Source: Sclerodactyla briareus (lineage: Eukaryota > Echinodermata > Holothuroidea > Dendrochirotida > Sclerodactylidae). From it: DNA of 64,000 bases. The notes beneath the pieces were generated by a model. That model was given only the letters and a program-made list of their open reading frames with translations. It did no database searches and was not told the origin of the DNA. Numbering within the stretch: position 1 is the first letter of the stretch; each line of letters opens with the position of its first letter. Location: positions 186,001 to 250,000 of the forward strand of contig JAODTK010001554.1 in the NCBI GenBank assembly GCA_026419785.1. The letters run 5' to 3'. The position numbers and the translations under genes were made by a program. Below are positions 20,936 to 33,920 of this stretch, in pieces.

Positions 20936-23473
20936 AACCTTTCTAAACACATAATAAAGCGTTCAGTATAGGTTTATTTGGTAAACATGTAAATATGGGA
21001 ATATTGCATATGGCAAAGAAAACAAACCTTTAGCACGTTGGACATACTCAAAGTGACTATCAATACCAGTCCATTATCAGGTTATACGCACCCTAGGGCC
21101 TGGGCTAACCTTCAGTTACTGCCTATAGGATCTGACCCTTCCCCTACCCTGGCCCAAGCCCGGTCTGTGCTATGCCGAAGGCCGATTCAACTGTACTATG
21201 AAGTATGAACCGACAGAGCCTTTTTCCTAGAGAAGAGTTCTAAAGATGTAGATTAATATCCTAAGTGATGCTCCAAAGCGACATTAAACCTTCGCAATAT
21301 TCGAGAAAGTAAATTAAACATTGATGATATATATTGAATTAATGCCATCGTTCGATAACGTTCATCCACAAGAAGAAACTCAGTCGAAATTCCAGCACTC
21401 AAATAATCTCTATATATATGGAAAAATGGTGATCCACAGTTCACTGATTTAACAAAATGCCTGCCAGTCGTACTCTTTGTTTCCGCCACAGGGACCTAGT
21501 CCACGGAAATTACAGGCTGTGACCTAAATACTATCGTTCAACGGATTCTTCTTTTCAATGGTAGTTTTGATATCAGTCAATACATAGATTACCACAGTAG
21601 GGGTCGTTTCGTGCTGGAAAGGAGAACATGTAAAATAAAGGCGAATGAATCTTTAAGAATTTCCCAGAATATGAAGTTGTGCTCGACAGCCTTTTTTTTA
21701 CTGAGTCCAAAAACACATTTCTTGTTATTGATATGAATATGGTTTCTGACTTTCTGCACTAACAATTGAATGTGATTCCGTTATAACTGAAATGTTTTTG
21801 TCAAATTACAAGTTAGAATAACACTGACTGCAGGCAGTTTTATGACGTCGTCACAATAGGCAAGCCTATACTATATGGAAACACCACCCGACAGAGGATC
21901 CTGTCCACCGTGTTCTGTCAGTACGGGATGAGGGTTGGGGACCGACACGCCGGGTTGGCCCCTGTAGCTCTGTAGGGGTGGGTCCCCCAGGGAGTTAGGG
22001 GATGAGTGAGGAGGCTGGGTCCACTTGCCAGAGGCATGCGGGGAGATTGGAAGCGCTGGGTGGATACGGTAGGCTAGAGGCATGCTTCCAGAGAGTGGGA
22101 TATGGGTGAGTGAGTGTGGGTCTGCGCCATGCAAAATCAAGGTCACACAATTCAATTATATTCAGTTATAAAACACTTGTTTCTATGGGGACGTTACACA
22201 TGCCAACATTTTTATCCTACAGTCAATAAACTGGGCCATGAACACCGGCTCTAAATCTTACATTAATTATAATAGCACCATGCCATGCGTACGTCAGAGA
22301 TGTAGCTACGCTGGTTGGTGACGGTTGTGGTAGCCAGCACTCAGCCTGAGCAACCAGGACCCACAGGCAAAATTCAGGTCTTTCCAATCAGCATGATAAA
22401 AATAAATCCATCATGTTACCCCTTCAAACACAACAGTCAAATGAAATTATTGACCTGGTTGGAACATGACTGCAATTGAATCGGATTTCAGCCTGCAATG
22501 ATTTGGCTAGATACATCCCTGATGGTACCATCCAAACCCTAATCTGAATGAACCTTGGGCCCTACCCTCAGTTACTATTAACCCTACACACCCACCTATC
22601 CTAACTGACCTTCACACAAACATTCCAGGACATGTGATTGATAATGGACACTACTGAGCAGTGTAATTCTTACTTTGAGGGTCATATGGGACGCTGAGTA
22701 CCAGTTATTGCGAAATCGGCCACACTCCAAGGTCTCCAATATCTGGGTATTCAGTTCGACAACTTGGGCTAGACAAACAGGGGACATTATCTATGCAATA
22801 CATATTGTCAATGCTAGAGACTCCACCAACAGTTTTGTCAATAGTTAAAAATTTGAAAAAGGCCCAATAGCAGTTGCTTGTTTATAATCGCGCAAAGGTA
22901 CACAACATTCATGGGACAACCAAAGGTTATCACACGGGTTGTTTCGCTGCAGAAAACGGCCTTCTTACACGTTGTGCACCCCTAAAATATGCCTTGTGAA
23001 TTGATAGTTGAAACCTTTATCCCTGATATGATTTGAGTGTTTGAGGACTGCCAATTCCTTTCTTCTCAGTAATCAAAATCGTGCAAGACTTGGCCAGTTC
23101 CAATAGATTATAACATTGTGGTGGTATCATCTATATTTTCGTCCCCCTCTGCTTGTTTGAGCAGAAACGTCGATTCCATTTTCATGGCGGTGGGCAAGTC
23201 GTTTTGTGACACAATGGCTGGCTACATTACGATCATGCCATACAATACTTACACTAAGGTTATATGTATGGAATGTATGGAGTGATTGGAGTCGCATTGA
23301 CAAGTGTCCGAGCTAGATTTGCAGGCTCCCGAAGTGAAGGTAGCCTATAGTGTGGCCTTGTATAATAAAAAGTCTCCTGATAAATAGGAATTATTCAATA
23401 GAGCACTGAAAAATAATTGAATGAATATCCAATTCAAATCACTGGGAAATCATTGACGAAAACAAAAACTTAC
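20936..23473. other. Unassigned sequence
   Basis: No gene is recognised. A relatively G+C-rich patch at 21,890-22,130 gives a proline-rich minus-strand frame of 94 codons that looks like translated non-coding DNA. Proline/leucine-rich 'CCCTAACC'-type phrases near 21,100 and 22,530-22,600 are not telomeric arrays. Confidence 0.45.
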
Positions 23474-23632
23474 CGTTGTCGACCGACACCAAGCAAAATT
23501 TCCGACACCTCGATGGTCCGACAACGACAACCAACAACGCCCGAACCGCAGCTTTCGTCCAACACGCCAAACCAACACCGACAACAGGACCCACATGGTG
23601 TCGACACGGTGTCGACAAACCGACACCGGTGT
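23474..23632 (+). repeat. Degenerate ACCGAC/CGACAC minisatellite, array 2
   Basis: The repeat vocabulary matches the array at 20.8 kb ('CCGACACC', 'CCAACACCGACAAC'), plus a self-complementary 'GGTGTCGACACGGTGTCGACA' stretch. Four overlapping frames of 60-90 codons on both strands here are a by-product of the repeat. Confidence 0.88.
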
Positions 23633-25799
23633 TGCTCTGCATAACACTGGATCAGAGTCCAGAACGCTCAGTCTGATCACCTGGAAATGTGGTGTGTCAT
23701 TTTGGATTTTCATTAGAACGTAGCCACGTTTCTGTTAAAACATGGACCATGTTTGCTATTTTGTTGTAGATTTACCTGGGTGGATGGAGTTGATACATGA
23801 TAGTATGTGAAAATATATTAACTCCGGCTCTTAAGAAACTACAAAAACTACAAACAGAACACCCGGGTCTGGTGGATGAGGCCTCATACTTTGGTTCTTC
23901 CCCGTGATGTGTGCAAGAACCCGACTGTTTTTTTAGGCCTGAGGTCAATGTAGAAAAAAGTTCGGAGATCTTCCTGAGCACAATAAACTCAGGATGCTTC
24001 ATCCATTTGAGTTGAAACTCGGCTTGTGGCGTCCTCGTAAAAGGTACAAACAACTTTTGTTAGGTTTTACTCTAACCTTATAAACAAGTTGAGTCAAACG
24101 ATGCTTTGTTCATTGAAGATAACATTGTATTGTACTATAGAGAACCAATCGCTTTCGGTTGAAATGGAGTCATCTCTGTGAGAATGGAGAATTTTTTGAT
24201 AACATATATATGGCCCATACTAACCTAGCACATCACCCGTTTATTCTCGTGCCCGTGAGCCCTTTGCCTCGTTGATTCCATATGCTTGGCCGTTGGAGAA
24301 GGACTGTCATAAGTGCCGCACTTATGTGGCCTGAAGCGAACAATACTAAATTAATTCACGTTCGTCATTAATATAATGTAAAACGGGCGAAGCGTGAAAT
24401 TAACATCACACACACGTGTACAATCAATTACTTGATGGATCTTGATGGAATCCTCGCTCCCCGCTCGTGAACGCCTAGAGGGAGAGGGGACTGAACTGGT
24501 TTGTTGGATTATAGTTGACTGATCTGTCTTGAATAGGTTGGCAAGTGATTTTACTCTCCCCAAATACTAGTTCTTATCTTGTTATTTCCCTCTCTCACTT
24601 GTCTGTTGCTTTAGTGGTCATTGATGTATGTGCGTGTGTTAACATCGGAATGTACGTATGTCGATTGCACTCTATTCACATATCACAATAGTTCAAAATT
24701 TCGTCCTGGCGATTGAAATCTTTGCGATGTAAACACGATAACTCAATCCATCCAGGTTTGGATATTGCCAATTTTTGCATGATTTTTATTTCAAGACGTG
24801 TTTTTTTCTTCTTAACATACATGGTAGGGAGATAGTATTACGCCACGATCACCTACATACATGTTCACTGTTTATTTCTACTTTCATTTGTCATGGCTGT
24901 CGTGAATCGGTCCATATATGAATAAATGCTGTCCCTTCTGCCCTTTCATACCAATTCTCAGTTTTCCCTTTCGGAAGGAGTTGAAAATGTGGCATTTCAA
25001 ATTATTCTAATCCAGTATGGGATTTGCGATCAGCCCACAGGTACGAATAATCAGATCAAGAGGAGGGCACGACCCCCCTCGAAAATCAATAATAATTTCT
25101 GTCTTTGCGGCAAGGAGCAATCTCTCATTTTTCACTGGGTACCTTATAACCGATCACTTGATTCGTTTCTGTGGTATTGGTTTTGCTACTTGTGGGTTGA
25201 ATCATTATATATAGAATCAAGAAACGATTTTCGAGAGTCCCAAAGCAGGTACATGTCCTTCTTGTGAGTGCCGGGGGTGAGGGGTTAGTTTTTTATTACG
25301 GACATCCCGTGGAATAAGATCCCGAGGTTTAAAAAATGCGGGGACATCGACATTTCATTCGACCTTCGTCAATTTGCTTCAATGATATTTCCCCTTACCC
25401 CATCTTTCCGCGATTCGATTCGATCTGTAAATATACACGACATCACATCATTGTCCTTCATCTTTCAACAAAAATAAAACTGACCAACCAGCTGAGCGAT
25501 ATCATCCTCGATATATATTTTCTTTTTTCTACAACGACAGATCTTCTGACACACTAGGCATATCCTCTCGTGTTTTCCCCCCAGTTTCTTCTCCTTCATC
25601 AGGGGACAGGGTTTTTGTTTTTTTTTTTTAGTAGGCCTAATTAATGTGCGCCGCTGTTGCGTAAAACCGGGGGGCACTCCGGGAGCCTTAATGACGTATC
25701 AAAAACTTTGTTACTGATTATGACTGGTGAAATCGAGCCAAAAACGAGCTGAGTTGTGTTGCAGATTTCAACTATTTCTTGTCAATTAATGATGATCAC
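23633..25799. other. Unassigned sequence
   Basis: No gene is recognised. 'GAGTCCAGAACGCTCAGTCTGATCA' lies at about 23,655-23,680, matching a phrase upstream of array 1. Frames of up to 113 codons (24,926-25,267) have no identifiable features. Confidence 0.45.
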
Positions 25800-26500
25800 T
25801 TTAATCACGTTGCGGTATTTACGAAACACACCGACGCCTAGGTCCAGGGTTGCTTTGGTTCCTTATTTACATGTTCCGCTTCCTTCATTTGTATTGTGTA
25901 TATCCAAATCCGCCGCGGCAGAACACCGGTACAAGTGGATTATTACAATACTACTTTTAATTTTCAAATGATTATGAACTGAAATTAACCCAATAGTCCA
26001 CATTTACTCCATAGCATTGTCGGACTCATTCTCGGCGCGCCTATAAGATGATCAGTGCATGGACACACACAGACGTAAAGCAGCTCCAACACTCCGTCTG
26101 AACCCTATGTTGCTATCCCTTTGGAAACGCGAAATCACGTTTGTTGAAAGTATTTGACGAACATGCCCGGTCCGAGGGTATTCTTTGGTTCCTTATTTAC
26201 ATGTCCCTGGCCTGTATTTTTGTATTTTGCATATCGTCGCCTGCGGCAGAACAACGGTACAAGTAATTATTACAATACTTGGGCATTTTCAAAGATTATG
26301 TTTGGAATTAACCCAATAGTCAACATTTCCTCCGTTCTTGATTGTTTTGTATAGCATTGTCGGAGCTCATTCTCCTCGGCGCGCCTATAGGATGATCAGT
26401 GCATGGACACAACACTCGTCTGAACCCTACGTGCTATCTCGTTGGAAACGCGTTCTAGTGCTGAACCCAGTGTAATTCCTAAACATGCTATGTTACGAGA
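25800..26500 (+). repeat. Two-copy tandem duplication, 330 bp, plus a partial third
   Basis: 'TTTGGTTCCTTATTTACATG' occurs at 25,854 and 26,184. Each unit continues with 'CGGCAGAACA.CGGTACAAGT', 'ATTATTACAATACT', 'ATTAACCCAATAGTC.ACATTT', 'TAGCATTGTCGG', 'TCGGCGCGCCTATA.GATGATCAGTGCATGGACACA' and 'CGTCTGAACCCTA'. After unit 2 a partial third start appears near 26,495 ('GAGAGTATTTGA'). Unit 2 has a 16-base insertion before 'TAGCATTGTCGG'. Confidence 0.9.
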
Positions 26501-28330
26501 GTATTTGAAAGCGTTCCCGAACAAATTGGGTTTGGAGTGTAGCATTAAAACGAAACTTGATACAAGAACGGAAAATATGTTTCAGAAGTGATCCTTCCCG
26601 GAAAATACTACAACATTCCTCAAAACTACTTGACATATAGAAGATCATGCTTGCAGGCAGTTTTTCACGCTGTGGGTTAGAACATTTCATGTAATCATTC
26701 TAATTACCCCCAAGGTATTTGCTGTTGAAACTCATCAAACTCCTCAACTCCGTATTGAATCAATGTTTACTTCATTTTCGTATTTACCTGGGTTACCTTT
26801 TTTTTCTCTGCTCTTGTTAATGGAGAGAATTATGGTACTAGGGGAGTTCCGAATGTTTCCGTGAACCAGAGGGGGATTTTTTCCAAACGTTTTCCATTGT
26901 TCCAGCCACAACATCTTCCTTCCTCTAAGATCAACATAAATTTTGTCACGTTACTATGAACAAATTAAGCATTTCGTTTCTCCAGTGTAATGCAATGTCT
27001 TGATTTCAATCTGACTGGTAACTGTAAAATCATACCTTAACATTGTTCCGAGAAAAATATCTAAATTTTTTCGATCATTCTCATGCTCTCACGTTGGATA
27101 CTATGTTTATATATCAGAATTTAGGCAAACCTTTGGTTATTTTCCGTATTCTGTCGAACAACGACAGCCATATGTTATTACCATGGGGAAGAGTTCCCGC
27201 AACGAAAAAACTTTCCTCCTTCCTCATCATTCTTAAAAAAAAAAAACCTACATGATATGCCTTCTGCGAAGTTCGACATTCCAAGGCAGCGCAATTCGTG
27301 GCGCACTCATAGTTGCTCTGGGGTAACAAACCCGGCATTCTTGGGCGCTTCCGCGTAGATGGTTCACTCTTGGAAAATCCTGGACTTATACACGTATACA
27401 CTTAACACAATATCCGATCTCGGACCAGCAGCTATGCCGGCTTTGGCAAGCTCATATTCCGGGTGCGAATTCCAATAGCCACGGGAGATTTTTCCTCTTA
27501 AGTGACTGGGCTTTCATTTGCTCTGTTCAAGGTCTTGGTCTTACTTCGTGGAATTCTCTTGCTGTGATGCGGTGGAACTTGTGCATGTTTTTCTGTGGTT
27601 TTTTCGGGAGATTTTCATAGCTAAGTCTCTCGCCAGTCGGCTGTGAGCAGTCATGTTGAGCTCGGATATGAACTTCCGTCCGCTATTCCAGATTATGAGA
27701 AAAATTTGCATTCCTGGCGACGTGAAAATATCGGTCCTGGGAGTCAGGTGGGATAATGTGCTACACCCCTGCCTCATATTATCTGACCATTTGTCCGAAA
27801 AGAAAGGAGAGTTTCGTCGTACGGATCCACGATCAATACGGGCAGGGAACTTGTGAAGAGACCTCACTTGGCGCACTGAAACCGACAAAATCAATGAACG
27901 CCCATTCCCGGTGACCTGGAGACTTCCAAACGTACCACCCCAATCTCTGAAACCACACGCATGGCGCTCAGTCTATATTTGGCGTGCGTGCCGTACTTGT
28001 TACAAAAAAAAATTCCCCACGGCGAGATCACAAGCTTGGACGTGAGCCTGAGCATACGCGGACATGATTTATTTTGATGAGGATGCAGCAGTACCCCCTC
28101 CCCCCGTCGCAATTCAGGTGTACCTTCTGGTTCTTTGGTGTATTTGTGATATGCTCTATATTCGAAAAAAGAAAAAAAAAAATCACAGGAACTCAGACCA
28201 CATTGCCCGCCCGCTTAAGAAAAAACACCTTGAGCCTCAGGTATAACCTTGTGCGCTTCTCGCGACCGCCCCCCTCCCGAGTGACCCCCCTCGTATAGTA
28301 GCGCCATTCGCAAGTGGAATTTCGGCATTG
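26501..28330. other. Unassigned sequence
   Basis: No gene is recognised. The longest frame (27,541-27,894, minus, 117 codons) is competed by a plus-strand frame at 27,653-27,856 and has no recognisable domain. Confidence 0.45.
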
Positions 28331-28376
28331 ACCCCCCTCCCATCATCACCTACCTCCCCCCCCTCCCCCCCCCCCT
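28331..28376. repeat. C-rich low-complexity tract
   Basis: Runs of C are broken by single T or A residues ('CCCCCCCCTCCCCCCCCCCCC'). Confidence 0.95.
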
Positions 28377-28464
28377 AACACATGACTCCAGTTTACGACG
28401 ATACGGCCTTGAACCCCGTCCTACATCCTGGAATTAACTCTCCGCCCAGGCGTATATGTGGCGC

Positions 28465-28830
28465 ATGGAATCGTCAGCGAGATATGTAACTGCGTGCATG
28501 TGGGGTCTGAAATTTAAGTAGGCCCCTCGTTTGCTCCAAAATGGTGAATATTGATCAGTCGACGAGTTATAATTATAGTAGAACAGTTGTCTGTTTCCTT
28601 TAGTTAGAGTGCGCGAGTATAATGTAGGATGGTACGCCCGCTACGTGCTATGCTTTGTTGCCAGGTGTACAACGAGGTTTAGCAAACATGAAACTATATC
28701 GATACATTAAGACAACGTTTTCCCCCATGAATGATTTACGTTTAGTATTACAGTGCCATAGCAACAAAATGGCAAGAGTAAATAGGTTTGTGACCCTCGA
28801 CGTTCCATTTTAAATCCGCTTTCGCGTAAT
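28465..28830 (+). repeat. Diverged dispersed repeat, copy 2 (partner at 18.5 kb)
   Basis: Matches 18,540-18,890 in the same orientation through 'GCATGTGGGGTCTGAAATTTAAG', 'AGGCCCCTCG' and 'GTTTAGTATTACAGTGCCATAGCAACAA'. Identity is modest, with several gaps. Confidence 0.55.
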
Positions 28831-30027
28831 TCAACTTGTTATGCTCAACCGTATTTGTCATTCATGTTAAGACGCTTTTTGGAAAAAACAATGTCAAAAA
28901 AAATAAAAAAAAATAGGATACTTCATTGAGGCGAGAACGTAAAATGTGTTCATTTTGTTTTGCGCCGAAAGTGAACTGTACTAATCAGCATTGCAACGGT
29001 TATCGTTAATGACACCTAAAATAACTTACTCAAGTCCCGCACCGAATACGAGACCTGCATCCAATCTTGCTCCGCCAACCACATCTGAACTGGAAAGGAA
29101 GCTATGAATCGATACTGTTTCCTCGCTCCGTTGGTCGGCAGATAGGGTGTCAATTGATGGATGTGTATACAACGTGTGTTAAAGTTTAGAAGAAACTAAT
29201 GTTGACTAGCATATCTGTATATCTATCAAAGTGGTTCGAAACAGTTCAACATTTGCTCTTGGGGATTGAAACATTCAACCAATCTTCAGTTCTCATTTGA
29301 ATTAGTTTAAAAGTAAACAGTGTAAAGTCATTCTGGTCCAGTGAGTGGTTTTTAAATTGGCCTACGGGTATAAATATTTGAGGATAATCGAAGATTGAGA
29401 AACGCACGCCCTCTAAGAATTATCGCCGCAACTACCGGCAAGGAGGTCTCTTATAAATGATTATTTTCAACTATACAATTCTCACTTGCTTAGTTTTCGC
29501 AATTTAGGTTTTGCTATTTTGTGAGTATTAAATTACAATACAATTTCAGAACGTTATTGTGACAATGAGAGCCTCTTTATTCCGGTGTTTCTGAAGGGGA
29601 GAGGAGAGGGGATTCGAAAGTTCATCCCAACCCACCATGTTAATGAATGTTATTTACATAATTTACATAAGGATGATATAAATGTTGTTTCTTGTTGTGG
29701 TTCAACTCGGAAGAGTATCGAGGGGTCTTCAATGATCGGAATCGTCCGAATTGTTCACATTTTGTTTCCGAATTTAAACTTCGTGTTGCATTGACGTCAT
29801 TCGTGGGAAATATCCAGTAATTTCATTTTCATAGCCGAAAATGTGACTTGCTGTGGAACTTGCTTTAACTGGAATTTTTCCCACACCAATAAATGAGTAG
29901 ATATGTTTTACTAACATATAAAAATCTATTCACATTCAACTCCCGTTGTCTGGGCGGAGAAACTAGGGCGGAGCCCAATCGTGCTTCCAGTCTCACTTAT
30001 TCTAACGAGGCTTGACGCTCACTGTTT
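28831..30027. other. Unassigned sequence
   Basis: Nothing recognisable beyond A-rich tracts near 28,890-28,915. Confidence 0.45.
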
Positions 30028-30385
30028 GGTGGAGGCGAAGGCCAACAACATTCATGACTACTTTCATGGAGTGACATTCCTGCATGGTTACCGCTGGTAG
30101 ACTCAAATATCGGGGTGCTCCGGGAGGCAAGGATGAGGGTGGTGACTGATCGGCAACTGCGCCTCTTTTGAGCATTATGTTGTATGTTGGTATGTTGTGG
30201 TACGTTGTGATTTGGGGTGCAGGCGACGGCCAACTACTTTGATGGCATTCCTGCATGGGTACCGCTGGTAGACTCAAATGTCAGGGTGCTCAGGGAGTTG
30301 CAGATGATGAGGGTTGGTTACTGCTCGTCAACTGCGCTTCTTTTGAGCATTATGTTGTATGTTGTGTTGTTGCGATTTGAGGGAT
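30028..30385 (+). repeat. Two-copy tandem duplication, 172 bp
   Basis: 'ATTCCTGCATGG.TACCGCTGG' starts at 30,075 and 30,247. Each unit continues with 'TAGACTCAAAT.TC.GGGTGCTC.GGGAG', 'GATGAGGGT' and 'CAACTGCGC.TCTTTTGAGCA', then 'TTATGTTGTATGTTG'. The frames seen on both strands come from this repeat. Confidence 0.9.
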
Positions 30386-32799
30386 TCCATGTTGTTGTTG
30401 TTTTTTTTCGTCATTTCGCAGAGCGCACCATTTCCAAGTCGATGGATCTACCATGACTCATCCTTATACTCTAATTGTTCTATGTAAAATGAACATAATG
30501 CGGAACGTCCCTCATTGCGAACATTCTACATATTTTATTATCGCACATTTAACGTGTTTTTCTTTTTTTGGCTTTGCCGACCATTTTGAACAGCGTCCTC
30601 AGTTTTTCCCCACGGTAATTGAGTGTAAAAGTGTATATTGTTATAGTGTGCAATGAAGAGCATATTGGTGCGAAAAACAATTGGTAAGGAATTTGTTTCG
30701 TAATTTTGCCTGACTAGTAATCCCGCGGAGAAAGTCTGCAAGGGCCACAACCTGTTTGAGCGAAACTGAGTAAGACATTTTAATGGAAAGATAGTATGAT
30801 TACCTGAGTAACTAACTACCGTACCTTACTAGCTGAGCAGTAGCATCTTCGATATGATATTTCCTGAAATGGACAGCTTTTCTATCACACCTGGTTTATA
30901 CTATGTTTTTTTCAGGTCCTAACGGTTCAAAGAGGCCTCATATGTAATTTATATAATATGTGACAATGTTTGTAAACTGGGGGAGGGAACCACGGGTGCC
31001 ATAATGGCAGTATAAAGCCTAATCAAATCGCCATAACTGCCAGTTTACGACATCGCACCAGTAACGACTCACATTCATCGGCGTACCAAACAAACCTTTT
31101 TGGGGGTACATCAGAGCCCAGAGGCACAATTACGCGGTATTACACTTTTAGACGATTGGCTCATGCCAGGGGAATTTTACTCTGGGTTGGAGAGTGGTTC
31201 ATCTATGCTGATAATGGTGTGTCGCTGGACCGTATGCATTCTAATCGTATATATCGAATTTAATCTACTAACCGTAACCTGACCAAACTTCCAGTCGACC
31301 TGATCTAGTCTATAATATCACTAGCATTATACTGTGCCACGAAATGAATGTAGATAGGTCAAACGAGGGTAAATGCGGGAAAGGGGCACTTGACGTATAC
31401 CTTTCCATCCACCATTTTTTTTCTCCAGAAATCTCTTTCTTCGTAGAGGCAATGATGAAGAAAATCATTATTATTGCCCTCCTGACTAAGACACAGGTTG
31501 GACCAAAGGTTGCAGAAACGGGCAGTGTCGGGAAGATTTTTTTGCCTATTCGTCCTTTGGTATACCATACTCCATGTATAGGCCTATAACTCCCTCGGTG
31601 ACCAATTGAATTTTCCATTTTGGATTCCATTATAATATGTATGTTGACTTGACGATCGCTGCTGCCCTGGATTATTGAAAGCTAGGCCTCGAGACACCGA
31701 GAGGTCGGGGAAATTTTGTTGGAATTCCGATAGAAGAAGTCGGTTAAGAAATCTAGGAAAAATATGAAAATACACAGACGTTAATAATGCAGTTCTTGGT
31801 ACTCGTCGTATTGTCATTTTTTGGGGAAACACAGAGTATGCCCTGTTGCGCGAATTTTCAGTCCCATTATAAAAGCAGCTGAGAAAAAGGGAAAAACATC
31901 CCTTGAACTCATACAGGGGCTCCGCTGACAGTTCATGTAGCTCGTGATTATACTGATGCCAGTACTACTGGGGCGAGGGACATTCAGAATATTGAAATAA
32001 TTGAGGTCATAGACTTCTACTCAGTAATGACCTACTTCAATTTCAAAGTTAGCCTAATTTTGATCATATCATATAACAGGTGTGTGGGATTTCTTTGACC
32101 TTGTTATACTCCCTATTCTAGTCTGCCCCTGGCTATACGCAACGGATCGATTTGCAGGCATTGCATCAAACCTGAAACTCTCGTACAACACATTGCTTGA
32201 TACCCAATACTAGAGATGCCTCGGCGCCTCTCGCACGATGATAATTCCCTTTTGATTACAGTAGGCCGTCCTAAGCTGTATGTGACTCAGACATTCGAAT
32301 TGCTTAGCAGCTGCAGTATCCATGATCCGTGCGCCAAAACTACCACGAGGACGAATCGTCTGGGGAATGCGGGATGGGTTCACTGGTTGAGACACCCGAC
32401 ACTTTAGCGATTAATTGAAATGATAGACTTGTTAGAAGTAACGTGATTTACCGTGTAGGATGTTACAAGTTCCTCTTTACTTCGTCCCCTCCTGGCGCAG
32501 GCTGGGTATAATACGCCTCTTTTACTAAATTCCGTATCAGTAAAATTGACCGATTTAATTTATTCGCGTTTATCTGTTTATATACCAGGATCTACTACCA
32601 AACTTCATTCACGATGAACTTTCAACACCCAAGCATCCGGAAAGTAAGTAAGTAGTTAATCAGGTCAGCAGTCAGCACATAACACCCAACTTCGAACCCG
32701 CATATGTACATATGAAGAGACAAAATGGTAAAGAGCAAAGGACATAAAATAAATGTCACACATGCTCACAGATCAGAGTATCAAAACAAAACCAGGGAG
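30386..32799. other. Unassigned sequence
   Basis: No gene is recognised. Around 31,310-31,630 frames are open on both strands for 70-106 codons without identifiable motifs; 32,210-32,407 behaves the same way. Confidence 0.45.
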
Positions 32800-33010
32800 C
32801 TAAATGGCTTTACGATTCCTTGATTGCCTTGACCTTTCTTGACCTGACCTCAGATGGCATTTGAAAATGGGGTTCATGGACTCATTATGGTAAACCCACA
32901 TGCCATGTATGGGAGTGATTTAACCAGGTGGGGTCAGGTTATCGTGTTCATGAGCCGAATTTGGTGGAAATAGCTATTTTTCACAATTTTCACTGGAAAG
33001 TTCTCCTATA
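32800..33010 (+). repeat. TGACCT-type dispersed repeat, block B
   Basis: A single partial unit: 'TTGACCTTTCTTGACCTGACCTCAGATGGCATTTGA', then 'CTCATTATGGTAAACCCACATGCCA', then 'CCAGGTGGGGTCAGGTTATCGTGTT', 'GCCGAATTTGG' and 'TTTTTCACAATTTTCACTGGAAAG'. Confidence 0.82.
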
Positions 33011-33624
33011 ACTTCTAACCGCTCTCAAATGAGTAGTTTTGAGGATGTTACCATGCTGATGTCCTCAGAACGACTCGTTTTGAGTAATTCACTTACCAGT
33101 TGTTCTGAGTGAGAGATCCAGTCAACGCTGAATGGAGATGTCGTGATGACATATCAAGCTACACCTATTAACTAAATAACAGGCTCTGAAAGGGTAGCTT
33201 CCGTGCTTTAGTTATCGGTATTGCGGAACCCAATATTGGTCTACATTCTACTGAACGAATAGTTTGCTCGGAACAGTCAACGGAGTTATAAGGAAACTAT
33301 AATTTCTAAAACATAAAGTGGTCTTTCACTTCAGTCTCAAATATGGAACATACCATGTTGAGAACCAGCTCATACACTGCAACCGGTCTGCAGCAAGACC
33401 ACTTAGCTTGAAAACAAAGATAATACACCAGCGGACCGGAGTGTGAGAATAGTCACTCAATTGACAGACTGGGGAAGAATGGTATATAGGCCTATATTGG
33501 AGACAATGCATGCTCCAAAATGAATACCACATGTGTCAGTTAATCCCCATTCACGCAATCATTCATCTAATCACACACGCACTCACTCATTGTCTATATT
33601 TTGAAGAACATTTTTTTTTCTCTC
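33011..33624. other. Unassigned sequence
   Basis: Nothing recognisable; a 'CACACACGCACTCACTCA' phrase near 33,575 is low-complexity. Confidence 0.45.
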
Positions 33625-33920
33625 TTCGTGCCGTCAGCACGTAGATCGTCTGTGAATCCAATTTCCGTCCAGGAAAAGATTTGCTTTGACGGAATCACCT
33701 GCAGTGAGTTATATACAGAACTTACAAAATAAACGTTTCCCAAAGTCAGTAACTGACGGTAATAAATATAATCCGGCACCGCCTATAGCAGAATCTAAAT
33801 TTCAGCGATTGTGTCGCGAAGACCCAGGTGTTTTGATCATCTTTCAATTTTCCGCATCGACAATAATTTGATCAGCAAAAACCCAGGAGACATCCGCGCT
33901 CAGACAGTTTAGCTGGCTTA
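33625..33920 (+). repeat. Coding-like dispersed module, copy B
   Basis: Together with copy D this is the longest version. An upstream frame reads 'RRSSVNPISVQEKICFDG' then 'ITCSELYTEL' and stops. After a frame change the track continues 'GNKYNPAPPIAESKFQRL', 'CREDPGVLIIFQFSAS' and stops at TGA. Copy D shows the corresponding blocks in one open frame. Copies A and B are almost identical for about 55 bases around the FQFSAS segment. Confidence 0.8.

Noticed and set aside
21871..22155. Proline-rich 94-codon minus-strand frame
   Set aside because: It is explained by locally G+C-rich, G-biased sequence; no domain or splice context is seen.
22500..22610. CCCTAACC-like phrases that might be interstitial telomere repeat
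   Set aside because: The phrases are irregular and not in tandem.
23439..23713. Four overlapping frames on both strands
   Set aside because: All are read-through of the CGACAC minisatellite.
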